The notes: generated by a model not told the origin, from the letters alone. A stretch of 42,153 nucleotides of DNA from an uncultured Clostridia bacterium (GCA_934476455.1 CAKSNY010000025.1:1-42153), one strand, 5' to 3'; shown: positions 32,298-41,968, numbered from the stretch's first letter. Program-made: numbers and translations.

Positions 32298-32360
32298 ATT
32301 ATTACATAGGAATTTATTGACATAATATATTACATTTATACTTTGAGAGGAGTTTTCATT

Positions 32361-32906
32361 ATGACATACGAAGAGATAGTCGAATTTGTCAAAAAAAACG
32401 TAAAGAAGCCCGCTAAAAGCAAAAGAACACACATTGCTGTGGAATTTGATATTTACGGCGAGGGTGAAGGTGCCTTTTATGTAGAGGTTAAGGACGGGAA
32501 GGTATCGGTAGAGCCTTATGAATACTACGACAGAGATGCAAAGGTAATCATAACAAGCGACGAACTGGTAAACATTGTAGGGGGAAACAAAAAGGCTTCG
32601 GAAAGCATTGAGGATGGTATATTGATGCTTGAAGGCGACGGAGAAATTGCCGCAGAGCTTTTTGAACTGTTTAAAGCCGAGAAAAAGGCAGCAGCAAAAA
32701 AAGAAACGAAAAAGCCCGCTGCAAAAAAGGTGAAAAAGGAAGCTTCCAAGAAGAGCAAGGAAAAGAAGGCAGAGCCTGCCGCAAAAAAGGAAGATAAAAA
32801 GGCTGTAAAAGCAGAAAGCGCGAAAAAAAGCGTTAAGGTAGAAGAAAAAATAGTTAAAGAAACTTTGGCGCCGAAGAGCAAAATTAAAAAAGACATATTA
32901 AAATAA
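32361..32906 (+). CDS. SCP2-like protein with lysine/alanine-rich tail
   Basis: A 181-residue protein in two parts. Residues 1-105 resemble a small sterol carrier protein 2 (SCP2) domain: an N-terminal helix, beta strands, and EDGILMLEGDGEIAAELFELF, a typical C-terminal helix for this fold, which usually binds lipid or acyl chains. Residues 106-181 are a low-complexity tail of Lys, Ala and Glu with repeated AAKK/KKPAAKK units like histone H1 or AlgP tails. Such a tail could bind nucleic acid or acidic lipids; this is inference. The start is ATG 32361 with GAGAGGAG upstream; an in-frame ATG at 32343 precedes that site. A terminator follows. Confidence 0.75.
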   Translation: MTYEEIVEFVKKNVKKPAKSKRTHIAVEFDIYGEGEGAFYVEVKDGKVSVEPYEYYDRDAKVIITSDELVNIVGGNKKASESIEDGILMLEGDGEIAAELFELFKAEKKAAAKKETKKPAAKKVKKEASKKSKEKKAEPAAKKEDKKAVKAESAKKSVKVEEKIVKETLAPKSKIKKDILK

Positions 32907-32919
32907 ATCAAAGGTAAAG

Positions 32920-32965
32920 AAATGCTTGTATAAATCCGAAAAACGGGTTTTATGCAAGCATTTTT
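32920..32965 (+). terminator. Terminator after the SCP2-like gene
   Basis: Stem AAATGCTTG (32920-32928) with CAAGCATTT (32955-32963), extended inward by a weaker stem that contains wobble pairs, with TTTTT at 32961-32965. The 3' end of the convergent VTT gene overlaps its T-run. Confidence 0.75.
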
Positions 32966-33614
32966 ATTTGTTCTTACGGCAGTGAATGTAAAAGGCAATA
33001 ACGGAAATCAAAGAACACAAAACCGTAAACGAAACCGAAAACAAAAACTGCGGCGAGGAGGGGTTTGTTATACTGCTTCCCATAAATGTTATGGGGATAA
33101 TCCCCGGAAGCGTGCCGAGAAAGCTTGCAGATATAAAAATGTGAAACGGAAGCCTTGCAGCTCCGAAATACATACTTACAAGGTCACACGGCAGGCAGCT
33201 TATAACGCGGAGGAAGAAGCAAACAAAAAATTTATGTTCATCCTGCTTTTTAAAAAGTGCGCGTATATGCTCGTTTTTCATCACTTTTTTTTCAAGTGCG
33301 TCGCTTCCCGAAAAGAGCCCGACAAAGTATGCGGCGGCAAATTCGGAGAGCGAGCCGAGGCAGTTTACCAAAAGCGCTATCGGCGCGGGAAACAAAAAGC
33401 CGCCGGCAAGCTGTAAAAGCGCTACCGGAAAAAATACGGTAAGGCTTTTCAGCGCATACAAAAAAATCAAAAACAAGGAGGCAAAAAGCTTGTTCGACGG
33501 CGTATAAGAAATAATTTCCTCTACCGTAAAGCTGCGGATGTTAAAAAGCGTAAAGGCTATCAGCCCGGCGTAAAAAACATAAATAAATATCTTTAATATT
33601 TTTTTTGCTTTCAC
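32964..33614 (-). CDS. VTT-domain (TVP38/TMEM64) membrane protein
   Basis: A 216-residue membrane protein with about six helices and the VTT/SNARE-associated domain. The family pattern is seen in the middle: AGGFLFPAPIALLVNCLGSLSE with the conserved Gly/Phe and the reentrant region, then FFLRVISCLPCDLVSMYFGAA. Related DedA/VTT proteins act as lipid or lipid-carrier flippases. The start is GTG; its first four bases (GTGA) contain the stop of the SLH gene upstream, so the two are translated together. GAGGGG lies about 10 bases before the start. The call to the family is firm, the substrate unknown. Confidence 0.85.
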   Translation of the reverse strand: MKAKKILKIFIYVFYAGLIAFTLFNIRSFTVEEIISYTPSNKLFASLFLIFLYALKSLTVFFPVALLQLAGGFLFPAPIALLVNCLGSLSEFAAAYFVGLFSGSDALEKKVMKNEHIRALFKKQDEHKFFVCFFLRVISCLPCDLVSMYFGAARLPFHIFISASFLGTLPGIIPITFMGSSITNPSSPQFLFSVSFTVLCSLISVIAFYIHCRKNK

Positions 33615-36487
33615 AGGGAGAGCACCCCTCTCATCCTGTTTATGAGAACTGCAGCCTCGGCACGGGTTGAATTATTTGTCGGGTGAATAAAACCGTTTTC
33701 ATCGCCCTGAATAATGTTAAGGTGTGCAGCCTTGGAAACTGCGTCATATGCCCAAACGGATACACTGTTTATATCCTTGTAAGGCGGGGGTGTACTGTGC
33801 AGGTCATCCTTAAAGCGGTTCTCGTAAACACGGATAAGTATACAGAAAAGTTCTTCGCGCGTGATATAGTCGTTCGGTAAAAACCGTCCTTCGCCCACGC
33901 CTTTAACAATGTTGTGTTCGCTAAGTGCGCTGATATACGGAAAGAACCAGTCCTCGCTTGAAACATCGCTGTAAAAGGCAGAAGACGAGGCGGAATAGTT
34001 AAACGCGCCGGCAATCATTTTTGCCGCTTCTGCGCGGGTAACAAGCCTTTCAGGTGAAAAGGATGTGTCTGACGTACCGTTTACTATTCCAAGCTTTGCA
34101 AGGGCATATATACTGTCTTTTGCCCAGTGTGTATCTATATCGGAAAAATACACATCCGAAGAGGGCGTATCGGGCGTGGGTACAGTATCGTTATTGGGGG
34201 GTGATGTGTCAGCCGACAACGGGGCGTAATCAACCCTGACGACTCCGCTTTTAAGCGTATCGCCGGAAAAGCCGGTGATAGGGCATACGGGGGTAACATC
34301 GAAATACACGTATTTACCTGAAAAAGAAGTATCAAAATAAATATATCGGCCGTTTTCCGAAAGCTGCACAAAGTTTTTGTCAGAATCATCGGAAACATAC
34401 CAGTTCACAACACATCCCGAATCGTCCGCTGTGGGGTCAATACTGCTGTAAAACCCAAATAATGCTTTTGCAAACCCGTTTACGGTAAGGTCGCCCGAAA
34501 TTGTGGGAGAGGCAACCTTAATTATAGCTTTTTTCATTACCATATTGTCAAAAATAGCGTCAAAGGCTTCTGTGCTGTCGGACTGTACGTAGAAAAACAA
34601 CCTTCCGCAGGAGTCGTATTCCGAAAGGAACACCTGCGGCGGGATGGGAATGTCAAAAGACGAACGTGCCGGAACAGAAAACTGTAAAAGCGGCAGTTTT
34701 TCGCCGGATAAAGAATCAAGAAACACGGTCACGGAAACATCCGTTGACGGGCGGATATTACAGGTGAACGTATAAGGCGTATTTTCCGAAAAATGTACAT
34801 AAGAGTTACTTAAAAGTATAAAATAATCTCCGTCACAGGCGATATCCGCATACCTGTTATCTGCGTTTGACGCCATATTAAAAACGGTCGGATACGGAGA
34901 ATTGACCATCCACAGCTCGTTTACCTTTGTGTTTTCAAAACCGCCGTCACCTATAAAATCAGCTCCGACGGTAAACAAAAGCTCATGCGTGATTGACGGG
35001 TAAGCATCACTTTGTGCAACAAGCGTATAAGTGCCGGATAAAGCGTCCGGCGAAACGTACAAAAGTTTGCTTTCGCCGTCACATCTTATTCCGGGTACAT
35101 CCTCCTTAAGGGTAATGGTGCAGGTTTCGGAATCTATAATTTCTCCGAGCTGGTTGCGAACGTAAGCATTTATGGGATACGCGGTTTCGACATCCGGAAG
35201 CGCAATATTTCCGGGGGCATGGATTGTTATATAATCCGGCGACGGGGCTTCTATACACAATTTTATATCGTCGGCGTAAATGTAGCACGGCTCAGAGGAA
35301 AACAGATTGAGCGAAAGTTCATAAATTCCGCTTGCTGTCGGAACATACGCCGCTGAAATATCATACCACTGCGTTCCCGATATATCCTTTATATTAAAAA
35401 TTACGCTGCTGCCGTTTTCCGTAACCGTATTTGCGGCAAAGACCGGCTTTGAGGCGGACAAGCTGCTTTTAACCCGTGCGCGCAGCACATACAGTGTATC
35501 CTTTACAAGAAGCTGCGGTTTTAAATATGTCAGGTACGAGTGGTAACCGTAGTTTTCGTAGTTATCGGTATATGTCACAAGACAGGTGTTTTCACCGTCT
35601 TTTACAACATCAAGCTCGCTTCCTTGCCATAAAAGCTCCGCGTCCGTTTCCATATCCGAATTATCTATAATATTGTCGGTAACGGTAACGGTGAGAGAAC
35701 CCGGTGCAATACCGGGCGCGTCTTTAACAGCATATTCGATTGTTATATCTCCGCGTGACGTATTTGGGGAAAGAGTAAGCGTAAGGAGGGAGGAATCAAA
35801 CTCTGCCCCGGAGAAATCGGAAATATAGGCATGTAATGCCGAATATGAAAGCAGATAAACATATCTTCCGCTGTCAGTCACCAAAACGGGAGTATAGCTT
35901 ATAGTTACAGGGCTTGCGGCAGGAACCAAAATCTCCTCCGGACCGATAAGTTTTACACCGGAGATTGGTGCGTCAATCGGATGAAACGAAATGCTGTCGG
36001 TAAAAATACCGAAATTTTCATCAGCATTTTCAAAGTGTATGGATAAATTGAAGTCGCCCGTTTCATACGCGTAAAAATCTGCGGAAAATTTCTCCCACGA
36101 ATCGCCCGCGCCGCTAACCGATACAATTACTGTTTTAGAACCTTTTTCAAGCGAGGCTTTTGCCCGCGGAGTATCAGACTTGGCTGCCATAGGGTTAAGC
36201 ACATATCCCGACAGAGAGTAAATTTTCCCCGCTTCAAGATATACTGTGTCCTGAAGCTCAAGCACATGTGTAACAAGACCTGCACGGACGCTGCCGAACG
36301 GATTTATAACAAGTGCGCCGCCATCCCCCTCAAATGCGGCGGCAGAGTCAAAAAATGCGCCGTTCCAAAGCGCGGTGCTTTCGGCGGTGTCAAAATCGGC
36401 GTCAAACTCTGTAACAGACGCGGCAAGACAAACCGTGCATGGAATTAAAAATATTAAAATGAAGAGAGTAAGTATAATTCTTTTCAT
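33611..36487 (-). CDS. Large S-layer-homology surface protein with carbohydrate-binding-like modules
   Basis: A 958-residue exported protein. A signal peptide covers about 1-23. Two or three beta-rich modules follow (about 25-170, 270-410 and 510-650). They share WxG, YxLSG and E-x-F-D patterns resembling carbohydrate-binding CBM4/9-type jelly rolls, separated by immunoglobulin-like strands. After a Pro/Ser/Thr-rich linker (about 755-775) come three SLH domains (about 778-840, 842-905 and 908-958) with FSDIDTHWAKDS, FYSDVSSEDWFFPYI and YKDINSVSVWAYDAV, which anchor proteins to wall-linked polymers. No enzyme motif is seen, so it is probably a structural or binding surface protein. I chose ATG 36487 (GAGGTG 5 bases upstream) over the GTG just before it. 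Confidence 0.85.
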   Translation of the reverse strand: MKRIILTLFILIFLIPCTVCLAASVTEFDADFDTAESTALWNGAFFDSAAAFEGDGGALVINPFGSVRAGLVTHVLELQDTVYLEAGKIYSLSGYVLNPMAAKSDTPRAKASLEKGSKTVIVSVSGAGDSWEKFSADFYAYETGDFNLSIHFENADENFGIFTDSISFHPIDAPISGVKLIGPEEILVPAASPVTISYTPVLVTDSGRYVYLLSYSALHAYISDFSGAEFDSSLLTLTLSPNTSRGDITIEYAVKDAPGIAPGSLTVTVTDNIIDNSDMETDAELLWQGSELDVVKDGENTCLVTYTDNYENYGYHSYLTYLKPQLLVKDTLYVLRARVKSSLSASKPVFAANTVTENGSSVIFNIKDISGTQWYDISAAYVPTASGIYELSLNLFSSEPCYIYADDIKLCIEAPSPDYITIHAPGNIALPDVETAYPINAYVRNQLGEIIDSETCTITLKEDVPGIRCDGESKLLYVSPDALSGTYTLVAQSDAYPSITHELLFTVGADFIGDGGFENTKVNELWMVNSPYPTVFNMASNADNRYADIACDGDYFILLSNSYVHFSENTPYTFTCNIRPSTDVSVTVFLDSLSGEKLPLLQFSVPARSSFDIPIPPQVFLSEYDSCGRLFFYVQSDSTEAFDAIFDNMVMKKAIIKVASPTISGDLTVNGFAKALFGFYSSIDPTADDSGCVVNWYVSDDSDKNFVQLSENGRYIYFDTSFSGKYVYFDVTPVCPITGFSGDTLKSGVVRVDYAPLSADTSPPNNDTVPTPDTPSSDVYFSDIDTHWAKDSIYALAKLGIVNGTSDTSFSPERLVTRAEAAKMIAGAFNYSASSSAFYSDVSSEDWFFPYISALSEHNIVKGVGEGRFLPNDYITREELFCILIRVYENRFKDDLHSTPPPYKDINSVSVWAYDAVSKAAHLNIIQGDENGFIHPTNNSTRAEAAVLINRMRGVLSL

Positions 36488-36509
36488 CACAGCACCTCAT
36501 AGTAAACTT

Positions 36510-36538
36510 ATTATACATCATAAAAACAGTTTTGTCCA
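36510..36538 (-). promoter_or_regulatory. Sigma-A promoter of the SLH-VTT operon
   Basis: On the minus strand, TGGACA (36533-36538), a 17-base spacer and a perfect TATAAT (36510-36515). It lies back to back with the promoter of the HAD gene. Confidence 0.7.
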
Positions 36539-36567
36539 CAAGAGATACAAAAAGTTAATATATTTCG

Positions 36568-36596
36568 TTGAAAAGAGAGGCAATATATAGTATACT
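36568..36596 (+). promoter_or_regulatory. Sigma-A promoter of the Cof-type HAD gene
   Basis: TTGAAA (36568-36573), a 17-base spacer and TATACT (36591-36596). TAGGGGGGC follows before the ATG at 36621. Confidence 0.65.
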
Positions 36597-36620
36597 TATG
36601 ATGTTATAGGGGGGCTTTTA

Positions 36621-37376
36621 ATGAATTACGGAAGAATACTTTTTGTCACTGATCTTGACGCTACACTTACATGCGGAGAAACGCTTTCTGCCGAGAATGA
36701 AAACGCAATAAAGCGTTTTGTGGAAAAAGGCGGAATGTTCACGCTTGCAACGGGGCGTACACTCTCTTATATAAAAGAAAAATTTAAGGGCAGACTTGAA
36801 CCCAATGCTCCCGTTACAACCCTGAACGGAACAATTATAACAGATTGCGCGGACGAAAGCATTTTATGGGAAAAAGCGCTTGAAAACGAAAAGGAAATAA
36901 TAAGCTTTATAAAAGAAAACATAAAACCCGAAAAAGTTGAGATATGCACGCTTAATAAAAGAGAGAGCGCCGAAAGCATCTCGATTGAAAACGAGCATGT
37001 TTATAAGATAGTATCTGTATGCGAAAACAGATGTAAGGCGCAAGAAATGATGCGCCTTATGAACTGCCGCTTCGGGGAAAACTGCTTTACAATGCGCTCT
37101 TGGGGAACAGGCGTGGAAACAATACATAAAAAAGCGGGTAAGGGCGAATGTATACGCCGAGTGAAAGAGCTTTGCGGTGCGGATATATGTATTGCAATCG
37201 GGGATTATGAAAACGATATAGATATGATTAAACGCGCGGATATAGGAATAGCCGTGGGAAATGCACACGATTCGGTAAAAGCAGTTGCCGATATTGTAAC
37301 CGCAGACGCAAAGGACAATGCCGTGGCGTATGTACTTGAAAATATAGATAAAATATGTATGAAAGTAAAGGCTTGA
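36621..37376 (+). CDS. Cof-type HAD phosphatase
   Basis: A HAD hydrolase of 251 residues with the type IIB (Cof) cap. Motif I reads DLDATL (Asp11 and Asp13), where most members have DxDGT; the small Gly-to-Ala change keeps both Asp residues. LATGRT near 43 is motif II, a Lys near 170 (HKKAGKGE) is motif III, and GDYENDIDMIKRADIGIAVGNA near 193-214 is motif IV. Such enzymes act on sugar or nucleotide phosphates, and the exact substrate cannot be told. It stands directly before smc. Confidence 0.88.
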   Translation: MNYGRILFVTDLDATLTCGETLSAENENAIKRFVEKGGMFTLATGRTLSYIKEKFKGRLEPNAPVTTLNGTIITDCADESILWEKALENEKEIISFIKENIKPEKVEICTLNKRESAESISIENEHVYKIVSVCENRCKAQEMMRLMNCRFGENCFTMRSWGTGVETIHKKAGKGECIRRVKELCGADICIAIGDYENDIDMIKRADIGIAVGNAHDSVKAVADIVTADAKDNAVAYVLENIDKICMKVKA

Positions 37377-37401
37377 TTATTGATTTCATATATGATAAAA
37401 T
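37373..37401 (+). promoter_or_regulatory. Possible smc-ftsY promoter
   Basis: TTGATT (37373-37378), a 17-base spacer and TAAAAT (37396-37401). The -35 box overlaps the stop codon of the HAD gene. It would give smc its own transcript in addition to read-through. Confidence 0.4.
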
Positions 37402-37433
37402 AACAGGAATGATTATGAAAAACGGGTGAGTAG

Positions 37434-40400
37434 ATGTACCTTAAAAGAATTGAGCTGCAGGGGTTTAAATCCTTTGCGGATAAAACCGTTATAGAAGTTC
37501 ACGATGGGGTGACGGCGATAGTAGGACCCAACGGCAGCGGAAAAAGCAATATTTCCGATGCAATACGCTGGGTTATGGGTGAACAAAGCGCAAAAACGCT
37601 GCGCGGCGGAAAGATGGAGGATGTAATATTTGCCGGAACACAAAAGCGCAAGCCGCTCGGATTTGCGCAGGTGTCGCTTGTGCTTGACAATTCGACGCAC
37701 TTTTTGCCGGTTGACTATGACGAGGTTGAAATTACACGGCGCGTGTTTCGCAGCGGTGAGAGTGAATATTTAATAAATAAAAATGCGTGCCGCCTTAAAG
37801 ATATTAACGAGCTTTTGATGGATACGGGACTCGGCAGAGACGGCTATTCAATTATCGGACAGGGAAAAATAGCGGAGATAGTTTCGTCAAAGGGTGACGA
37901 GCGCAGACAGATTTTTGAAGAGGCTGCGGGGATTTCAAAATACCGCTACAGAAAAAATGAGGCTGAAAGAAAGCTTTTTCATACGGAGGAGAACCTTGTT
38001 CGTGTGCGCGATATTTTAAGTGAGCTTTCAGAGCGTGTAGAGCCGCTTAAAAAGCAAAGCGAAAAAGCGATGAAGTATCTTGATTTGAGAGAAGAGCTTA
38101 AAGGCATTGAAACGAGCGCGCTTTTGGAAATAATCGACAGAAAACGCGAAGAGGCGCAAAAGACCGCAAAAATTTATGATGACGCTGTGAGCCGGTTTGA
38201 AAAAAGTAAAAAAACGCTTGAAGAATACAACGCAAAAAGTGATGAGCTTTACAGCGGAATGAGAGAAGAGGACGAGAAGCTTTCCGCACTTCGCGAGAAG
38301 CTGTCAAGCCTGGAGTCGGATAAAGCGGCAATAGATAATAAAGACGCAATAATTAAAAACAATATAGAAAACCACAAGGTAAACATATTCAGAATAGATA
38401 CCGAGCTTTCGGGGTGGTCGAAACGCGGCGAGGCGCTGAAAGAGGATATGGCGCGGCTTGAAAAGGAAAAGATAGGGCTATCGTCACGGTTTGACGAGCT
38501 TGCACGAGATTTGCTTGCCCTGGAACAAACAGATGCGCAGCTTGCAAAAAACACCGCGGAAAGAACAGCCGCATTGGAGAAGGCGAGGAACGAGGCACTT
38601 TTACTGCGCCAAAAGAAAGGTGAAGCACAAAGCAGGATAGAAAGCATAGACCTTATAACGCAAAACATAGAAACGCGGCGTTTTTCAATAGAGGTAGATA
38701 TAGCCTCGGCAAACGATAACGCCGCAAGGCTGCGTATGAAATGCCGCGAGCTGGAGGAGAAAAGTAAGCAGGCGGATTCAGAGAGCGAAAAGAGGCAGGA
38801 CGCCGTTTTTTTGGCAAATCAAGCGTTTCACGATGCGAACAAAAAAAGTGCGCAGCTTAAAGAAGAATATAACGTTATGACAAAGCGCCTCGGCGAAAAA
38901 CAGGGGCGGCTTAAAATGCTTGAAGAAATGGAGCGCGGGCTTGAGGGATATGCCAGAGGTGTGCGCGAACTTTTAAAAGCTGAAAAAGACGGAAGATATA
39001 AAGGTGCACTTATAGGGGTTTTAAGTAAGCTTGTAACGGTCGAAAAGAAATACACAACGGCGGTGGAAACGGCGCTCGGAAACGCTATGCAAAACATAGT
39101 TGTTGAAACGGAGCAGCAGGCAAAACAGGCGATAGAATATTTAAAGGCAAACAACATAGGCAGGGTAACGTTTCTTCCGATTTCATCGCAGGAGGGCAAA
39201 AGGCTTGACAATGAAGAACGGGTGCTGCAAAACGACGGAATAATTTGTATTGCGGCAGACGTGGCAGACTGTGACAGGTCCATAAAAAACGTTGTGGAAG
39301 CACTTTTGGGAAGAACCGTAATAGCAGAGGATATGGACAGTGCGATTAAGCTTGCGCGCGCCACACATTATAAATTTAAAATTGTTACATTGAGCGGAGA
39401 ACTTTTAGCCCCGGGAGGCAGTGTGACAGGCGGCAGCGTAAACCGTGCACAGGCGCTTTTGGGAAGAAAAGACGAAATAGAGCTTTTGAAAAAAGAATGT
39501 GAAAAGCTTTTAAAAGAAACACAAAAGCTTGAAGATAATATAGATGACCTTGCAGACAGCGCCGAGGAAAGCAGAAGAACAGAGGCAAAATGCAGAGAGC
39601 AATTTTCCGAAGCGGAGAATAAGGCAATGAAGCTTAAGGCAGAATACGAGATGAAGAAAAATCTGCTTGAAATAGCCGAAGAAAGAAAAGTTAAGCTTGA
39701 AAATGAAAAAGAGCAGATTGCTTCACAAAAGACAGATACGGACGCTACGCTTAAAAAGCTGCATGAGGTACTGGAAAACAGTGACGGTTTAATAGAAAAC
39801 GCCGAGAGAACGGTACAAAAAATGCAGGAGGCAGTGCGTGAGGCAACACTTACGCGGGAGAAACATTCCGAAAAAATTATTGATAAAAAAATGGAAATGA
39901 ACAGTGCGCAGAAAGATGTGGAAATAGCGCAAAGCAGAATAGAGGATATACAAAAAAGTGCGGATAATTCCGTAAGCGACTATAATGACCGTGTAGAGCA
40001 AAAACGGGCAGAGGAGCAAAGGATAGGCGCACTTGAAGAAGAGATTTTGCAAAACGATATGCACCGAAAACAATGCGAAGCGGCAACCGAAACCGTGCGC
40101 GAGGAACTTAAGGCGCGCAGTGCGCAGCGCGGCGGAAACGACGCATTGCTTGAAGATATAAGAGAAAAAACCAAAACGTTAAACGATGAAATTTTAGCGA
40201 TGCAGGGCGAGGTTGTCCGCATAGAAAACAGGAAAGGAAAAATAGAGGAAGAACTGGAAAGCGCCGCGAACAGACTGTGGGAGGATTACGAGCTTACCTA
40301 TAACAGCGCTCTTGAAATTAAGAAGGATATAGGCTCTTTGCCGGAGGCGCAAAAGAAAATATCCTCTCTTAAGGCGTCGATACGCGCGCTCGGTAATATT

Positions 40401-41000
40401 AACGTGGATTCCATTGAGGAATACAAAGAGGTTAAAAACCGCTACGAGTTTATGAACAACCAGGTAGAGGATATGCAAAAAGCAAAAAGCAACCTTGAAA
40501 AGCTTATATCCGAAATGATAGCTGTTATGCGGGAACAGTTTGCAAAGAAATTTGATATAATAAACGAGCTTTTCGGAAAAAGCTTTGTAGATTTATTCGG
40601 CGGCGGTAAGGCGGAGGTTAAGCTTTTAAACCCGCTTGACACATTGGAAAGCCCGATAGAGATAGAGGTACAGCCGCCGGGTAAAAAACTGCAGAGCATA
40701 ACGCTGCTTTCAGGCGGTGAGCATGCACTTACGGCAATAGCGCTTTTATTTGCTCTTTTGCAGGTATCGCCCGCACCGTTTTTGGTGCTTGATGAGATAG
40801 AGGCGGCGCTCGATGACGAAAATGTATACAGATTCGGCGATTACATACGTAATTACGGAAACAACACGCAGTTTGTTGTAATTACGCACCGCCGCGGCAC
40901 CATGGAAGCGGCAGACGTGCTTTACGGCGTTACGATGCAGGAGCGCGGCGTAAGCAGGCTTCTGTCAATGAAGCTTGAGGATGTTGCATTTGAAGAATAG
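37434..41000 (+). CDS. smc: Chromosome segregation protein SMC
   Basis: The condensin ATPase that organises and separates chromosomes. The 1188 residues follow the classic plan: an N-terminal ATPase half with Walker A GPNGSGKS at 31-38, a long coiled coil (about 170-500), a hinge (about 520-660) with LLAPGGSVTGGS near its end, a second coiled coil, and the C-terminal half with the signature LSGGEHALTAIALLF near 1092 and Walker B FLVLDEIEAALDD near 1115. The reading frame is intact across the full length. GGGTGAG lies before the ATG. ftsY follows 14 bases after the stop, a widespread pairing; rnc, often found upstream, is absent here. Confidence 0.97.
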   Translation: MYLKRIELQGFKSFADKTVIEVHDGVTAIVGPNGSGKSNISDAIRWVMGEQSAKTLRGGKMEDVIFAGTQKRKPLGFAQVSLVLDNSTHFLPVDYDEVEITRRVFRSGESEYLINKNACRLKDINELLMDTGLGRDGYSIIGQGKIAEIVSSKGDERRQIFEEAAGISKYRYRKNEAERKLFHTEENLVRVRDILSELSERVEPLKKQSEKAMKYLDLREELKGIETSALLEIIDRKREEAQKTAKIYDDAVSRFEKSKKTLEEYNAKSDELYSGMREEDEKLSALREKLSSLESDKAAIDNKDAIIKNNIENHKVNIFRIDTELSGWSKRGEALKEDMARLEKEKIGLSSRFDELARDLLALEQTDAQLAKNTAERTAALEKARNEALLLRQKKGEAQSRIESIDLITQNIETRRFSIEVDIASANDNAARLRMKCRELEEKSKQADSESEKRQDAVFLANQAFHDANKKSAQLKEEYNVMTKRLGEKQGRLKMLEEMERGLEGYARGVRELLKAEKDGRYKGALIGVLSKLVTVEKKYTTAVETALGNAMQNIVVETEQQAKQAIEYLKANNIGRVTFLPISSQEGKRLDNEERVLQNDGIICIAADVADCDRSIKNVVEALLGRTVIAEDMDSAIKLARATHYKFKIVTLSGELLAPGGSVTGGSVNRAQALLGRKDEIELLKKECEKLLKETQKLEDNIDDLADSAEESRRTEAKCREQFSEAENKAMKLKAEYEMKKNLLEIAEERKVKLENEKEQIASQKTDTDATLKKLHEVLENSDGLIENAERTVQKMQEAVREATLTREKHSEKIIDKKMEMNSAQKDVEIAQSRIEDIQKSADNSVSDYNDRVEQKRAEEQRIGALEEEILQNDMHRKQCEAATETVREELKARSAQRGGNDALLEDIREKTKTLNDEILAMQGEVVRIENRKGKIEEELESAANRLWEDYELTYNSALEIKKDIGSLPEAQKKISSLKASIRALGNINVDSIEEYKEVKNRYEFMNNQVEDMQKAKSNLEKLISEMIAVMREQFAKKFDIINELFGKSFVDLFGGGKAEVKLLNPLDTLESPIEIEVQPPGKKLQSITLLSGGEHALTAIALLFALLQVSPAPFLVLDEIEAALDDENVYRFGDYIRNYGNNTQFVVITHRRGTMEAADVLYGVTMQERGVSRLLSMKLEDVAFEE

Positions 41001-41014
41001 ACAGGAGGTTTAAA

Positions 41015-41932
41015 ATGGAAAAAAAAGGACTTTTTGCAATACTGCGCGAGGGTTTGGATAAAACACGCAGTTCATTTAACGAAAAAGTGGACAGTGTATT
41101 TTCCGTCTTTAAAAAAATTGATGACGATTTGTATGATGAACTGGAGGAAGCGCTTATTATGGCAGATATCGGCGGCGCGGCGTCGATGGAAATAACGGAC
41201 GAGCTGAGAGCGCGCGTAAAGGAAAAACACATTACAGACGCGCAGGAGGCTAAGGAGGAGCTGAAAAGTATAATTTCCGAAATACTTTCCTCGTGCGATT
41301 GCAGCCTTGATTTAAAAACCAAACCGACCGTTATTTTGATGATAGGCGTAAACGGTGTGGGGAAGACAACAACTATAGGAAAGCTGACCTCGAAATTAAA
41401 AAAAGAGGGAAAGAGCGTTGTGCTTGCGGCGGCAGATACTTTTCGCGCGGCAGCGGCAGACCAGCTTCAAATATGGGCGGAAAGAAACGACACTGTGCTT
41501 GTACGCCTGAACGAAGGTGCAGACCCGGCAGCGGTGATATTTGACGCGTGCGTATCTGCGCGAAGCAAGAAAGCAGACGTACTTATATGCGATACCGCCG
41601 GAAGATTGCACAATAAGAAAAACCTTATGGACGAGCTTGGGAAAATTTACCGCGTGATAGAACGCGAACTTCCCGATGCAAAAAAAGAGGTGCTTTTGGT
41701 GCTTGACGCCACAACGGGGCAAAACGCCGTAAATCAGGCAGAGGAATTTAACAAAGTGGCAAATATAAGCGGTATAGTTCTTACCAAGCTTGACGGCACC
41801 GCAAAAGGCGGCATTGTTGTGAACATATGCAAGAAGCTGAAAGTCCCCGTAAAATTTGTAGGCGTGGGAGAGGGTATTGACGATTTGCAGCCCTTTGACC
41901 CGCAGGCGTTCTCTCAGGCACTTTTCGGATAA
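41015..41932 (+). CDS. ftsY: Signal recognition particle receptor FtsY
   Basis: The SRP receptor GTPase, which guides ribosomes making membrane proteins to the translocon. The 305 residues have a short N-terminus without the long acidic domain of E. coli, as usual in Bacillota. The helical N domain covers about 20-95. The GTPase has G1 GVNGVGKTTT at 111-120, DTFRAAA near 143, DTAGR near 193 and TKLDGTAKGG near 257. ACAGGAGG lies before the ATG. It is co-transcribed with smc. The gene ends about 110 bases before the spore-protein gene, with no clear terminator between; an AT-only stem at 41933-41955 has no T-run. Confidence 0.97.
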   Translation: MEKKGLFAILREGLDKTRSSFNEKVDSVFSVFKKIDDDLYDELEEALIMADIGGAASMEITDELRARVKEKHITDAQEAKEELKSIISEILSSCDCSLDLKTKPTVILMIGVNGVGKTTTIGKLTSKLKKEGKSVVLAAADTFRAAAADQLQIWAERNDTVLVRLNEGADPAAVIFDACVSARSKKADVLICDTAGRLHNKKNLMDELGKIYRVIERELPDAKKEVLLVLDATTGQNAVNQAEEFNKVANISGIVLTKLDGTAKGGIVVNICKKLKVPVKFVGVGEGIDDLQPFDPQAFSQALFG

Positions 41933-41968
41933 AATAAATTTGTCTTAAATTTATTGCTAAAAATTGGC

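Noticed and set aside
41933..41955. AT-only palindrome AATAAATTT/AAATTTATT after ftsY
   Set aside because: No GC pairs and no T-run, so it is a poor terminator.
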